DNA of 64,000 nucleotides from the NCBI GenBank assembly GCA_964486925.1, contig CAZAOY010000005.1, positions 1 through 64,000 on the forward strand, in the 5' to 3' direction. Positions 26,899-35,422 of this stretch are shown one piece after another. The translations under genes were made by a program, and so were the position numbers. This DNA is from CAZAOY01 sp964486925 (GTDB lineage: Bacteria > Bacillota > Clostridia > Oscillospirales > Ruminococcaceae). Within the stretch, counting starts at the first letter, position 1, and each line of letters begins with the position of its first letter. The notes below the pieces were generated by a model, which was not told the origin of the DNA, made no database searches, and worked only from the letters and a program-made list of their open reading frames with translations.

Positions 26899-28152
26899 AT
26901 GACGATGACCCAGAAGATACTGGCTAAGGCGGCGGGTCTTTCAAGCGTAAAGCCAGGGCAGTTAATCTCGGCGGAGTTATCTATGGTTTTAGCCAACGAT
27001 ATTACCGCTCCTGTTGCCATCGATGAGTTTTCCAAAGCGGGCATTACCGAGATCTTTGATAAAAGCAAGATTTCTTTAGTAATGGATCACTTTGCACCAA
27101 ACAAGGATATAAAGGCGGCAGAGCAGTGTAGGTGCTGTCGTGAGTTCGCTAATAGATATGATATCGAGCATTTTTATGACGTTGGCGAGATGGGGATTGA
27201 GCATGCTCTACTCCCTGAAAAGGGGCTTGTAAAGGCGGGGGATGTTATCATCGGGGCGGACTCCCACACCTGTACCTACGGTGCAGTTGGTGCGTTTTCC
27301 ACTGGGGTAGGCTCTACCGATATGGCGGCGGGTATGGCTAGCGGCAGGGCATGGTTTAAGGTGCCTAGCGCTATTAAGGTTAACGTTACAGGAAGCTTTA
27401 GCAGTCGTTATGTTAGCGGTAAGGACGTTATCCTTCACCTAATCGGGTTAATTGGGGTGGATGGTGCGCTCTACCAGTCGCTTGAATTTATGGGGGATGG
27501 AATTAAAAACTTAACCATGGACGATAGATTCTGTATCGCAAACATGGCGATTGAAGCGGGTGCGAAGAACGGTATCTTTATCGTTGACGAGCTAACCAGA
27601 GAATATATGGATGAGAAGGGACTGGACTACATAGTATATTCTCCTGACGAGGATGCGGAGTATGAGCGGGTAATCGACATCGACCTATCCACCATTAAGC
27701 CTACCGTTTCTTTCCCTCATCTACCTGAAAACACCCGCACCCCAGAGGAGTTTGGGGATATCAAGATTGACCAGGTGGTGATAGGCTCATGTACTAACGG
27801 CAGACTTTCTGACATGAAGGCGGCTTACGAGATTCTAAAGGGGCAGAAGGTGCATAAGGGTGTTCGATGTATCGTAATCCCTGCAACCCAGAAGATCTAT
27901 CTGGAATCGTTACGGCTTGGTTACCTTGAAGCGTTTATCGAGGCGGGAGCGGTGGTATCCACCCCAACCTGCGGCCCTTGCTTAGGCGGTCATACAGGGA
28001 TACTGGCTAAGGGTGAGCGAGCAGTTGCGACCACTAACCGTAACTTTGTAGGACGTATGGGGCATGTCGAGTCGGAGGTATACCTAGCCTCCCCTTATGT
28101 TGCGGCACAAAGCGCAATTACAGGAAAACTATCTGCGCCGAAAGGAGAGTAA
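26899..28152 (+). CDS. leuC: 3-isopropylmalate dehydratase, large subunit
   Basis: LeuC carries the 4Fe-4S cluster that isomerises 2- to 3-isopropylmalate with LeuD. It is 417 residues long, the size of the HACN/archaeal-type large subunits and shorter than the ~466 of E. coli LeuC. Motifs are GADSHTCTYGAVGAFSTGVGSTDMA, IGSCTNGRLSDM and the cluster cysteines in PTCGPCLGGHTGIL. Start ATG after AAAGGAGG. leuD starts four bases after its stop. Confidence 0.95.
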   Translation: MTMTQKILAKAAGLSSVKPGQLISAELSMVLANDITAPVAIDEFSKAGITEIFDKSKISLVMDHFAPNKDIKAAEQCRCCREFANRYDIEHFYDVGEMGIEHALLPEKGLVKAGDVIIGADSHTCTYGAVGAFSTGVGSTDMAAGMASGRAWFKVPSAIKVNVTGSFSSRYVSGKDVILHLIGLIGVDGALYQSLEFMGDGIKNLTMDDRFCIANMAIEAGAKNGIFIVDELTREYMDEKGLDYIVYSPDEDAEYERVIDIDLSTIKPTVSFPHLPENTRTPEEFGDIKIDQVVIGSCTNGRLSDMKAAYEILKGQKVHKGVRCIVIPATQKIYLESLRLGYLEAFIEAGAVVSTPTCGPCLGGHTGILAKGERAVATTNRNFVGRMGHVESEVYLASPYVAAQSAITGKLSAPKGE

Positions 28153-28156
28153 TGTA

Positions 28157-28645
28157 ATGAAAGGAACTGTTATAAAATACGGTGACAACGTGGATACCGA
28201 TGTTATAATCCCCGCAAGACATCTTAATACCTCCGACCCAAACGAGCTTAAGAAGTATTGTATGGAGGATATTGATAAAACCTTTGTACAACGGGTAAAG
28301 CAGGGTGACGTTATGGTAGGGGGCAAAAACTTTGGTTGCGGTTCATCAAGAGAGCATGCACCTATCGCAATAAAGGCAAGTGGGATATCCCTTGTGGTTG
28401 CAAAAACCTTTGCACGGATATTCTATAGAAATGCGATTAACATAGGGCTACCTATCGTAGAATGCAGTGAGTTTGTGGATAACGTGCAGGAGGGGGACAC
28501 AGTATCCTTTAATCTTCAAGAGGGGATTCTAAGGATTGAAAACCGCTCACTAGAGTATAGCATACCGCCATTCCCAAAGGAGATACAACATATTATAAGT
28601 AGCGGAGGGTTACTAAACTCTTTAAAAGGCGGTGAGGTAAAGTGA
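28157..28645 (+). CDS. leuD: 3-isopropylmalate dehydratase, small subunit
   Basis: The 162-residue swivelling subunit partners with LeuC. It has YGDNVDTDVIIPARHLNT near the N-terminus and the GGKNFGCGSSREHAPIAIKASG motif, matching the short HACN-type small subunit. The ATG used here follows AAAGGAGAG; a longer in-frame version would begin inside leuC without a binding site. The stop overlaps the leuB GTG in a GTGA junction. Confidence 0.95.
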   Translation: MKGTVIKYGDNVDTDVIIPARHLNTSDPNELKKYCMEDIDKTFVQRVKQGDVMVGGKNFGCGSSREHAPIAIKASGISLVVAKTFARIFYRNAINIGLPIVECSEFVDNVQEGDTVSFNLQEGILRIENRSLEYSIPPFPKEIQHIISSGGLLNSLKGGEVK

Positions 28646-29724
28646 GTTTGAATAGTACTAAGAAGATAGCGGTACTAAAGGGTGACGGGATCGGCCCTGA
28701 GGTAACCACCGAGGCGATTAAGGTTCTAGATAAGGTTGCGTACTGCTTTGGTCTTACCTTTGAGTATGAGGAAGGTTTAATCGGCGGCTGTGCATATGAT
28801 GCGGTAGACGATCCGCTACCGGAGCAGACTATCGACATCTGTAAAGCCAGTGACGGAGTACTGCTAGGAGCGGTAGGCGGGAGCAAGTGGGATAATCTAC
28901 CGGGTGATAAGCGCCCTGAAACTGGGTTACTTAGGATACGAAAAGAGCTTAAACTATACGCAAACATCCGCCCTGCGGTACTGTTTCCGTCGCTTGTGGC
29001 TGCTTGTCCGTTAGCGCCGTCCATCGCTAGTCGTGGTATCGATATCGCTGTTGTAAGGGAGCTTACAGGGGGGATCTACTTTGGCGAGAAGGGCAGACGT
29101 CAAACCGATGATGGCATAGAAGCCTACGATATCGCTAAGTACAGCGAGCTGGAGATTCGCCGAATTGCTGTAGTTGCCTTTAATCTGGCTATGAAACGAG
29201 GTAAAAACGTTATCAGCATAGACAAGGCGAATGTGCTTGAAAGCTGTAAGCTATGGCGGGAGGTGGTTGCCGAGGTCGCAAAGGATTATCCAGAGGTAAG
29301 TGTAAGAAACATGCTAGTTGATAATGCGGCTATGCAGCTAGTAAAGGATCCGTCACAGTTTGATGTAGTGCTTGCGGACAACATGTTTGGGGATATACTA
29401 TCGGACGAGGCGGCGATGATTACCGGATCTATCGGGATACTACCGTCCTCCTCAATGGGAGATGGCACGTTAGGTCTATACGAGCCAATTCATGGATCAG
29501 CGCCAGATATAGCGGGCAAAAATATAGCAAACCCAATCGCCGCTGTACTCTCTGCCGCAATGATGTTACGCTACTCCTTCGGATACGAGGATGCGGCGAC
29601 AAGCATTGAAAACGCAGTTAACACTGTACTAGAAAGCGGCTACAGGACAGCCGATCTAGACAGCAGTAACCCTATAAGCTGTAGCGACATGGGTGATAGA
29701 ATCCGTGACGCTGTGTCACGTTAA
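28642..29724 (+). CDS. leuB: 3-isopropylmalate dehydrogenase
   Basis: LeuB oxidises and decarboxylates 3-isopropylmalate with NAD. The 360-residue protein has LKGDGIGPEVTTEAIKVL, RELTGGIYFGEKG, the catalytic lysine and aspartates in IDKANVLESCKLWREV and DNMFGDILSDEAAMITGSIG, and the NAD-site motif EPIHGSAPDIAGK. The start is a GTG overlapping the leuD stop by four bases; a TTG two codons later is the alternative. It is the last gene of the ilv-leu cluster and is followed by a strong terminator. Confidence 0.95.
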   Translation: MSLNSTKKIAVLKGDGIGPEVTTEAIKVLDKVAYCFGLTFEYEEGLIGGCAYDAVDDPLPEQTIDICKASDGVLLGAVGGSKWDNLPGDKRPETGLLRIRKELKLYANIRPAVLFPSLVAACPLAPSIASRGIDIAVVRELTGGIYFGEKGRRQTDDGIEAYDIAKYSELEIRRIAVVAFNLAMKRGKNVISIDKANVLESCKLWREVVAEVAKDYPEVSVRNMLVDNAAMQLVKDPSQFDVVLADNMFGDILSDEAAMITGSIGILPSSSMGDGTLGLYEPIHGSAPDIAGKNIANPIAAVLSAAMMLRYSFGYEDAATSIENAVNTVLESGYRTADLDSSNPISCSDMGDRIRDAVSR

Positions 29725-29747
29725 AATATGTAGTTTTGCTGTTCTTC

Positions 29748-29781
29748 GCTTAACGCCCCTGTGGGGGCGTTAAGCTTTTTT
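29748..29781 (+). terminator. Terminator of the ilv-leu operon
   Basis: GCTTAACGCCCC and GGGGCGTTAAGC form a perfect 12-bp stem with a TGTG loop, running into six T. It is 23 bases after the leuB stop. Confidence 0.92.
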
Positions 29782-29802
29782 GGCTGTCGCCGATATTTTT
29801 GT

Positions 29803-29931
29803 GGGCGACCGTGAGGGTCGCCAGTAAATTAGCGTGAAACGCACAAACAACCGTAGGTGCGACCCTCGCGGTCGCTCGAATTGGTGCGGTAAGACCGCAC
29901 AATAAAGCGAAAACGCCCCGTATGGGGCGTT
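29803..29931. repeat. Cluster of four palindromic repeats after leuB
   Basis: Four hairpins follow the terminator. They are GGCGACC-GTGAG-GGTCGCC; GCGACC-5-GGTCGC preceded by CGTAGG; GTGCGGT-AAG-ACCGCAC; and AACGCCCC-GTAT-GGGGCGTT, which repeats the core of the leuB terminator. None has a downstream T run on the plus strand. The GCGACCCT core recurs in the ilvB-ilvN spacer. This looks like a REP-type palindrome cluster in the convergent intergenic space. Confidence 0.65.
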
Positions 29932-30034
29932 ATTACTTCGGCACTTAGTGGTAGCAACTGTGATTTGTGTTTCTTTCGGTATTTGCTGTAAAATTAAAGC
30001 ATAAACTAGCGACATTTAAGTGCCGAAGTAATAA
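29930..30034. mobile_element. MITE-like element, copy A (105 bp)
   Basis: Perfect 18-bp terminal inverted repeats (TTATTACTTCGGCACTTA and its complement) bound a 105-base non-coding segment. Its reverse complement matches a second element near 61 kb in the terminal repeats, the subterminal AATGT-GC-AGTTT and the internal AATTT-ACAGC-AATA block. Small size, inverted termini and two similar copies suit a miniature inverted-repeat element. No transposase is present. It lies 13 bases after the stop of the Bce-type permease gene. Confidence 0.7.
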
Positions 30035-30046
30035 GCAAATACAAAC

Positions 30047-32026
30047 CTAGCTAACAATTTTGTAGTAAACCCTTGCAGTTATAGAGTATACTAGGGTGTA
30101 TAGCAGAGCAAAGGTTATAAAGCAAGCTATGGTGCATACCATAAAGAGTGATATATTGGTAAGGTTTAGTATGGCTAGTAATCGGGTTATTACCGGGAAT
30201 GCAAAGATTATGTGAACCCCCGCAGTAACAAGTGGGAGGAAGAATACAGTTAGAACCTGTGAGCCGATGGATTTTTTAATCTCATCCTTGCCCATACCGA
30301 CCTTTTGCATGATGTCAAAGCGATGTTTGTCGTCATATCCTTCTGAAATCTGCTTGTAGTAGATAATTAGAATGGTCGCCATTATAAAGAGTATACCTAG
30401 GAAAATCCCAATAAAAAACAGTCCGCCGTAGATAGCTAAAAAATCATTCTTTGCCTCGTCACGACATTCAATTGTTCCCTCAAACCCAAAACTCTCCAGG
30501 TTTTCAGAACTTACAATCTCGTGGTATATAGCGGTAATCTTCTCACTGCTTGTGTCAAGGTCAAAGCCGTAGTAAAACTGAATGTCGGCGGATCTTTTGC
30601 CGGACGCCACACGCTGATTTTTATATAGCTGATCTAATACGTCCATATCCTTAACTATAATAAAGTGACTGCTAATGATGTTAGAGGCGAAGAGACCGTT
30701 TCCAACAAACTCATCTAGCTTTTCCTTGACCTTAAAATTCATGTCAAATATCGAAAGGATGTCATAACTATACTGATCTCGGTTAGAGAAGATAGCGACC
30801 TCGCCATCGTTAAGGTGTATTTCTTTGTCCGAATGTCTGTTATAGTCGGACAGTGGGATAAAGAGTAGATTTGTAATGCTGTCGCTTGTGGATAAAATCT
30901 TTGTAGTTTTCATGGTATCAAAAGAGCCGTTTTCATCTACCGCTACAAAGTCAAGATAGTTGTATGAAAGCTCATTCTTGCGCGTTATCTTATTTTTATC
31001 CAGAGTTCCATTTACCCATTCTTTCAGCCTGTTAGAAGCAGATATAGAGCTGTTTTTTGTGGAGATTAGGATGTTTCTGGGATACCTAGTTAACATGATA
31101 TCCTCCATACCGATAAACATTGATAGAGTGGTCGAGATCATCACAAGCACCGCTGTGGAGAGGATACAGATGTTAGCAAGACCTACAGCGTTTTGCTTCA
31201 TACGGTAGATCATCCCTGATACCGAGATAAAATGCTTTGTTTGATAGTAGTAGCCCTTGTTCTTTCGTAGTAGCTTTAAAACAGCGATACTACCTGTCGA
31301 AAAGAGTAGATAGGTACCGATAATTACCAGTACAACCGCTATAAAAAATAGGTTTATTGCAGAGATTGGGTTTGTGGTGGTGATCGAGATGTAATACCCC
31401 GCTCCAAGGGAAATTAACCCTAATAGAGCAAAAAGCCACTTTGTTTTAGGTTCTCGCTCTCCTACTACACCGCCCTTTAAAAGTTCAATAGGGTTAGCTA
31501 GATGAACCTGTGCAACACTGCGAAGGAAGGTTAACAGAAAGATTGCTAAAAATAGTGCTATAGTTACTAGCACTGGAAAGAGTGAAAGTTCAAACCCAAA
31601 GGGTATATCGTAGCTAAACATGCGGATTAACGCTAGAAACATTAGCTTGTCTAAAAGTATCCCGATTAAAAGTCCGCCTACAATGCTGACAGCGGAAACT
31701 ATCACCGTTTCGCAGAGGATTACCTTTGCGATATGCCGTTTCTCCATACCCAGAATGTTATACAGTCCTAGTTCCTTCTTTCGTTGCTTTATTAAAAAGC
31801 TGTTTGTATAGAATAGAAAGATTGCTGAAAAGATGGCAGTTACCATTGTTCCAAGGCTAAGGATGGAGGTAAGGGTGTCGCTGTTAAGCCCCTTGTTCTG
31901 GGATAGGGAGATAATCATGTAAAACATCGCTACCATCCCTATGCAGGTTAGGAGATAGGGAAGAAAGTTTTTACCGTTCTTTTTAATGTTCATCTGCGCA
32001 AGCTTAAGATAGAAAGCATTACTCAT
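30047..32026 (-). CDS. BceB-type FtsX-family ABC permease
   Basis: This is the membrane subunit of a peptide-antibiotic detoxification transporter. It has about 659 residues, ten predicted membrane helices and one large extracytoplasmic domain (roughly residues 290-510) between helices, the hallmark of BceB-type permeases that also pass the signal to a BceS kinase. Typical parts are NIKKNGKNFLPYLLTC at the N-terminus and KQRKKELGLYNILGMEKRHIAKV. I chose the ATG overlapping the ATPase stop region (AGGCGG upstream); a GTG three codons earlier is possible. The kinase and regulator genes lie directly upstream, as in classical bceRS-bceAB modules. Confidence 0.88.
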   Translation of the reverse strand: MSNAFYLKLAQMNIKKNGKNFLPYLLTCIGMVAMFYMIISLSQNKGLNSDTLTSILSLGTMVTAIFSAIFLFYTNSFLIKQRKKELGLYNILGMEKRHIAKVILCETVIVSAVSIVGGLLIGILLDKLMFLALIRMFSYDIPFGFELSLFPVLVTIALFLAIFLLTFLRSVAQVHLANPIELLKGGVVGEREPKTKWLFALLGLISLGAGYYISITTTNPISAINLFFIAVVLVIIGTYLLFSTGSIAVLKLLRKNKGYYYQTKHFISVSGMIYRMKQNAVGLANICILSTAVLVMISTTLSMFIGMEDIMLTRYPRNILISTKNSSISASNRLKEWVNGTLDKNKITRKNELSYNYLDFVAVDENGSFDTMKTTKILSTSDSITNLLFIPLSDYNRHSDKEIHLNDGEVAIFSNRDQYSYDILSIFDMNFKVKEKLDEFVGNGLFASNIISSHFIIVKDMDVLDQLYKNQRVASGKRSADIQFYYGFDLDTSSEKITAIYHEIVSSENLESFGFEGTIECRDEAKNDFLAIYGGLFFIGIFLGILFIMATILIIYYKQISEGYDDKHRFDIMQKVGMGKDEIKKSIGSQVLTVFFLPLVTAGVHIIFAFPVITRLLAILNLTNISLFMVCTIACFITFALLYTLVYSITARVYYKIVS

Positions 32027-32786
32027 CCTTCTCACCGCCTGTCGCTATCATGGTAAGGGTGCTTGAGATCTTTTGGTATAACTGTTGGGATGTATTATTT
32101 CCACGGTATAGTTGGTGAAACACCTCTCCATCCTTTATAAATAGCACCCGCTTTGCATGGCTTGCCGCCTTTATACTGTGGGTTACCATTAGTATTGTCT
32201 GACCTTCGCTGTTTATCTGGTCAAACATATTTAAAAGGCTGTCTGTGGCGTGGGAGTCTAGTGCTCCGGTTGGCTCATCGGCTAGGATAAGCTGTGGATT
32301 TGTGATAATCGCTCTTGCCACCGATGCTCTTTGCTTTTGACCACCCGATACCTCGTATGGAAACTTATCCAATAGCTCGATAATACCTAGCTTTTTAGCG
32401 ATAGGTACTAATCGCTTCTCCATCTCGCTATGACCTCTACCTGAAAGTACAAGTGGGAGTAGAATATTATCCTTTAGTGAAAAGGTATCTAATAGGTTAA
32501 AATCCTGAAACACAAACCCAAGATTATCCCGCCTAAATGCGGAGATCTCTCTTTGCTTTATTTCTGTTAAGCTTTTGCCATTTAAAAGCACCTCGCCGCT
32601 TGTAGGCTTGTCAAGTGCCGCTAGCATGTTAAGCAGGGTAGTCTTACCAGAACCCGACTCACCCATTATTGCTAGGTACTCCCCCTCCTCAACAGAGAAG
32701 GTTACATTAGATAAAGCTAGTACAGTATTCGATCCAAAACGTGTGGTATACACCTTTTTAAGGTTATTTACCTCTAAGATTGACAT
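32019..32786 (-). CDS. BceA-type ABC transporter ATPase
   Basis: The 255-residue ATPase partners with the BceB-like permease. It has Walker A GESGSGKTT, the Q-loop FQDFNLLDTFSLKDNI (typical of MacB/Bce ATPases), the signature VSGGQKQRASVARAI, Walker B LILADEPTGALDS and the switch histidine in VTHSIKAA. AAAGGAGGAAT precedes the start. Its end overlaps the permease start by a few bases. A palindromic operator for the neighbouring response regulator lies in its upstream region. Confidence 0.93.
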   Translation of the reverse strand: MSILEVNNLKKVYTTRFGSNTVLALSNVTFSVEEGEYLAIMGESGSGKTTLLNMLAALDKPTSGEVLLNGKSLTEIKQREISAFRRDNLGFVFQDFNLLDTFSLKDNILLPLVLSGRGHSEMEKRLVPIAKKLGIIELLDKFPYEVSGGQKQRASVARAIITNPQLILADEPTGALDSHATDSLLNMFDQINSEGQTILMVTHSIKAASHAKRVLFIKDGEVFHQLYRGNNTSQQLYQKISSTLTMIATGGEKDE

Positions 32787-32860
32787 TTTTTTATTCCTCC
32801 TTTGGTTTTCTATACTATAAAGTATATCACATAGAGGAACAACATCGCCATAGATTAGCC

Positions 32861-32896
32861 TTACATTTCCTCTGTAAACCTTACATAGATGTAAGG
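32861..32896 (-). promoter_or_regulatory. Predicted BceR-type operator upstream of the ABC genes
   Basis: CCTTACAT-AG-ATGTAAGG is a perfect palindrome. It fits TNACA-N4-TGTAA, the binding consensus described for BceR-like regulators. A second, looser site (TTACA-N7-TGTAA) lies beside it towards the ATPase gene. The sites are 75-110 bases before the ATPase start, and the nearest -10-like box (TATACT on the minus strand) has no good -35, as expected for an activated promoter. Confidence 0.7.
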
Positions 32897-32930
32897 TTAG
32901 TCCATAACATAGATTTACGGTGAATGATTA

Positions 32931-33938
32931 TTATTCATTAATACCATCTGCGCTGTCAAGGCGGATACTAACCTTTGTGTAGCTACCTACTATAGAATCA
33001 ATAGTTATGCTGTGGGAAAGCTTTTTTAGGATTCGTTTGGATAGATATAATCCTATCCCTGTTGCTTTTTTGTCAGCACGTCCGTTATATCCAGTAAACC
33101 CCTTCTCGCCAAGTCGGGGAAGATCCTCCTTAGCAATCCCCATACCTGTATCCTTTATAACTAGGGTTTTGTTATCACAAAGATGGATAGATACCTTACC
33201 CTTACTGGTGTACTTAATGGCATTAGAAAGTATCTGCTCTATCACGAATAAAAGCCATTTTTCATCGGTTAATACCATGCAGTCAAGAGGGGAGAGTTCA
33301 AGCTTTATCTTCTTTCGGATAAATAACGGTGCGTATTTGTGCACAGCCTGTTTTACAATGCTATCTAGTGGATATTCCTTTATAACATAGTCAGTAAAGC
33401 TACTGTCAAGCCGTAGGTAGCATAGTACCATCTCGACATACTGCTCTATCTTAAAAAGCTCTGATAAAAGCTCCTTGTTATCGCTGTCATTCTGGGACAT
33501 CAGCAGTAACCGCATAGCGGAGATAGGGGTCTTTATCTGGTGCACCCATAAGGTGTAGTAGTCCACCATATCGCTGTTTGTGCTTTCATATCTGTTAATC
33601 ATCCGAATTTTATCATGATGGATAATGCCTATTAAGGTGTTGTAATCCTGCTCTAACAGGTTATTAGCTTTTGGTAGGTCATCTATCCCTATGGTTATCT
33701 TGTGTCTAAGCTCTGATAAAATCTTGTGCTGTCTATAGAAAGAGATAAAGTCAATTGTGATAAATATTAACCCTACCACGCTGCTTATTAAAGCGGCGTA
33801 TAAAACCGCCTCAACAGCAAGCTTATATAGGTAGAATACCATAGTAAATATTATACTAAAGATACAAAAAAGAAGGGTATCCCTTCTTTTTTGCTTAAGG
33901 TACTGTATTAATATACTTCCGATGTAAACCTTTTTCAT
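32931..33938 (-). CDS. BceS-type sensor histidine kinase
   Basis: This 335-residue intramembrane-sensing kinase has two helices near the N-terminus (about 20-37 and 42-62) joined by a very short loop, so it has almost no external sensor, typical of BceS proteins that read the state of the BceAB transporter. The phosphorylated histidine lies in WVHQIKTPISAMRLLL. The ATP-binding parts are LSNAIKYTSKGK, KDTGMGIAKEDLPRLGEKGFTG and KATGIGLYLSKRIL. It starts directly after the stop of the response regulator gene. Confidence 0.92.
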   Translation of the reverse strand: MKKVYIGSILIQYLKQKRRDTLLFCIFSIIFTMVFYLYKLAVEAVLYAALISSVVGLIFITIDFISFYRQHKILSELRHKITIGIDDLPKANNLLEQDYNTLIGIIHHDKIRMINRYESTNSDMVDYYTLWVHQIKTPISAMRLLLMSQNDSDNKELLSELFKIEQYVEMVLCYLRLDSSFTDYVIKEYPLDSIVKQAVHKYAPLFIRKKIKLELSPLDCMVLTDEKWLLFVIEQILSNAIKYTSKGKVSIHLCDNKTLVIKDTGMGIAKEDLPRLGEKGFTGYNGRADKKATGIGLYLSKRILKKLSHSITIDSIVGSYTKVSIRLDSADGINE

Positions 33939-34610
33939 CTATTCCACCATATATCCAATCCCTTTTTTTGTGGTGATAAAACCACCTAGTCCTATAGGTT
34001 TAAGCTTTTGTCTAAGTCTTGTTACATTTACCGTTAGGGTGTTTTCGTCTACGTAGCTGTCGGTTTCCCAAAGCTTTATCATAAGGGTATCACGGCTTAC
34101 CACCGCCCCTTTGTTCTCCAAAAGTACTAGTAGAATCTTCTCCTCGTTTTTAGTTAAGGTAAGCTTTTGATCGTTATAATGCAGTGTTGCGTCACTACAG
34201 TTTAGGATTACACCCTTATGCTCTATTAGGTTTGTCTGCCCCGAAAAGTCGTAGGCACGACGAAGGACAGCCTGCACCTTTGCGGTTAGCACCGCAAGAT
34301 CGAAAGGCTTTGATATATAGTCATCCCCGCCCATGTTCATCGCCATAACAATATTCATGTTATCCAGTGCGGAGGAGATAAACACTATCGGAACTTTAGA
34401 GATCTTTCGTATCTCACTGCACCAGTGGTATCCATTAAAGAATGGGAGGGAGATATCAAGCAGTACTAAGGTAGGGGAGAAGGATACAAATTCTGCTATA
34501 ACACCGCTAAAATCGGTCACACATTTCGCTTCGTAGCCCCATGTAGTGATATGGTTTTTTACAGCGTTTGCTATTGTTGTATCGTCCTCTACAATTAAGA
34601 TTTTATGCAT
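33939..34610 (-). CDS. BceR-type OmpR-family response regulator
   Basis: This 223-residue regulator has a receiver domain (acidic residues in VEDDT, phosphorylated Asp in LVLLDISLP, switch lysine in YISKPFD) and a C-terminal winged helix (EEKILLVLLENKGAVVSRDTLMIKLW, NTLTVNVTRLRQKLKPIG). It most likely binds the TTACA-N4-TGTAA site before the adjacent ABC genes on antimicrobial peptide stress. GGAGGG precedes the ATG. The XRE gene stop lies 26 bases upstream, so it may be co-transcribed with it. Confidence 0.92.
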   Translation of the reverse strand: MHKILIVEDDTTIANAVKNHITTWGYEAKCVTDFSGVIAEFVSFSPTLVLLDISLPFFNGYHWCSEIRKISKVPIVFISSALDNMNIVMAMNMGGDDYISKPFDLAVLTAKVQAVLRRAYDFSGQTNLIEHKGVILNCSDATLHYNDQKLTLTKNEEKILLVLLENKGAVVSRDTLMIKLWETDSYVDENTLTVNVTRLRQKLKPIGLGGFITTKKGIGYMVE

Positions 34611-34636
34611 ATATCCCTCCGTCTTTTGTTGTATTT

Positions 34637-35422
34637 TTATCTAAACATACCCGTTATTAGGTCCACAATCCACCGCCACATGGTTGGAAACTGCTCATTG
34701 ATTAGGGTGCGTACCTGCTCCCTTGTTACATCGATAAATATACGGTTTGAGTCGCTTACGGTAAGGGTTTTGACCCCATTAGCGATTCTACCTATAGCTA
34801 TATGTCCGTTTGCATGGTCACCTATAGCTATATGGCTTGCAATCGATATTGCGCCTAGTGAGAAAACCCCAAAAGATATTGCACCGATGGTGAATATCCC
34901 GACAGCTATCGCTCCTATAGCTACAGTGCCGATAGCCACAGAACCTAGAGCCAGTAGCAAACCAACGCTAAATACAGCAAGGGATAGTACACCTAAGCTA
35001 GCAAGCCCAAGCGACAGCACCCCGATAGAAGCTAACCCAATAGAGATAATCCCAGAAGCAACGTTACCGATAGCTATAATACCCTTTGCTTTGCGAATCC
35101 CAAGACCTATATTGACATGCACTAGCGGCAGTCCGAGGAAGGTTTTAGTGCTTTTATATTCATAGTGCCTTCTTCTGCGTGTCCATGGATTAGCGCTTTC
35201 TGTATTGCTCTGGTTAGGGTTAACCTCACCGTCCTTGACAAGCTCATCAAGGGTAGTATTAAACATCGATGATAGCGCTATCAGCTTATCCATCTCGGGA
35301 TAGCTTAGCCCCGATTCCCATTTGGAGATTGCCTGACGCGATACATTAAGCACCTCTGCCAGATCCTCCTGTGACATACCTTTTTCTTTGCGTAATTTTT
35401 GTAGCTTTTCATTAAACCTCAT
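34637..35422 (-). CDS. XRE-family regulator with glycine pentad-repeat tail
   Basis: The N-terminal ~65 residues are an HTH_3 domain (KLRKEKGMSQEDLAEVLNVSRQAISKWESGLSYPEMDKLIALSSMF). After a linker, residues ~95-230 consist of about 20 hydrophobic pentads of the form [ILVF]-[SA]-[ILVF]-G-x (ISIGL, ASIGV, LSLGL and so on), a pattern of glycine-rich repeats that could form a membrane-embedded or beta-solenoid structure. It is 261 residues if started at the ATG behind AGGTG. Similar HTH-plus-hydrophobic-repeat proteins occur in Firmicutes, but I know of no defined function. It probably regulates its own operon or the Bce module next door. Confidence 0.8.
   Translation of the reverse strand: MRFNEKLQKLRKEKGMSQEDLAEVLNVSRQAISKWESGLSYPEMDKLIALSSMFNTTLDELVKDGEVNPNQSNTESANPWTRRRRHYEYKSTKTFLGLPLVHVNIGLGIRKAKGIIAIGNVASGIISIGLASIGVLSLGLASLGVLSLAVFSVGLLLALGSVAIGTVAIGAIAVGIFTIGAISFGVFSLGAISIASHIAIGDHANGHIAIGRIANGVKTLTVSDSNRIFIDVTREQVRTLINEQFPTMWRWIVDLITGMFR

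Noticed and set aside
29770..30015. 81-residue minus-strand ORF across palindromes and the MITE-like element
   Set aside because: It is made only of repeat sequence and ends inside the inverted-repeat element; unlikely to be coding.
34605..35165. 186-residue plus-strand ORF antisense to the XRE gene
   Set aside because: It mirrors the repetitive pentad region of the XRE gene and has no ribosome binding site or family motifs.
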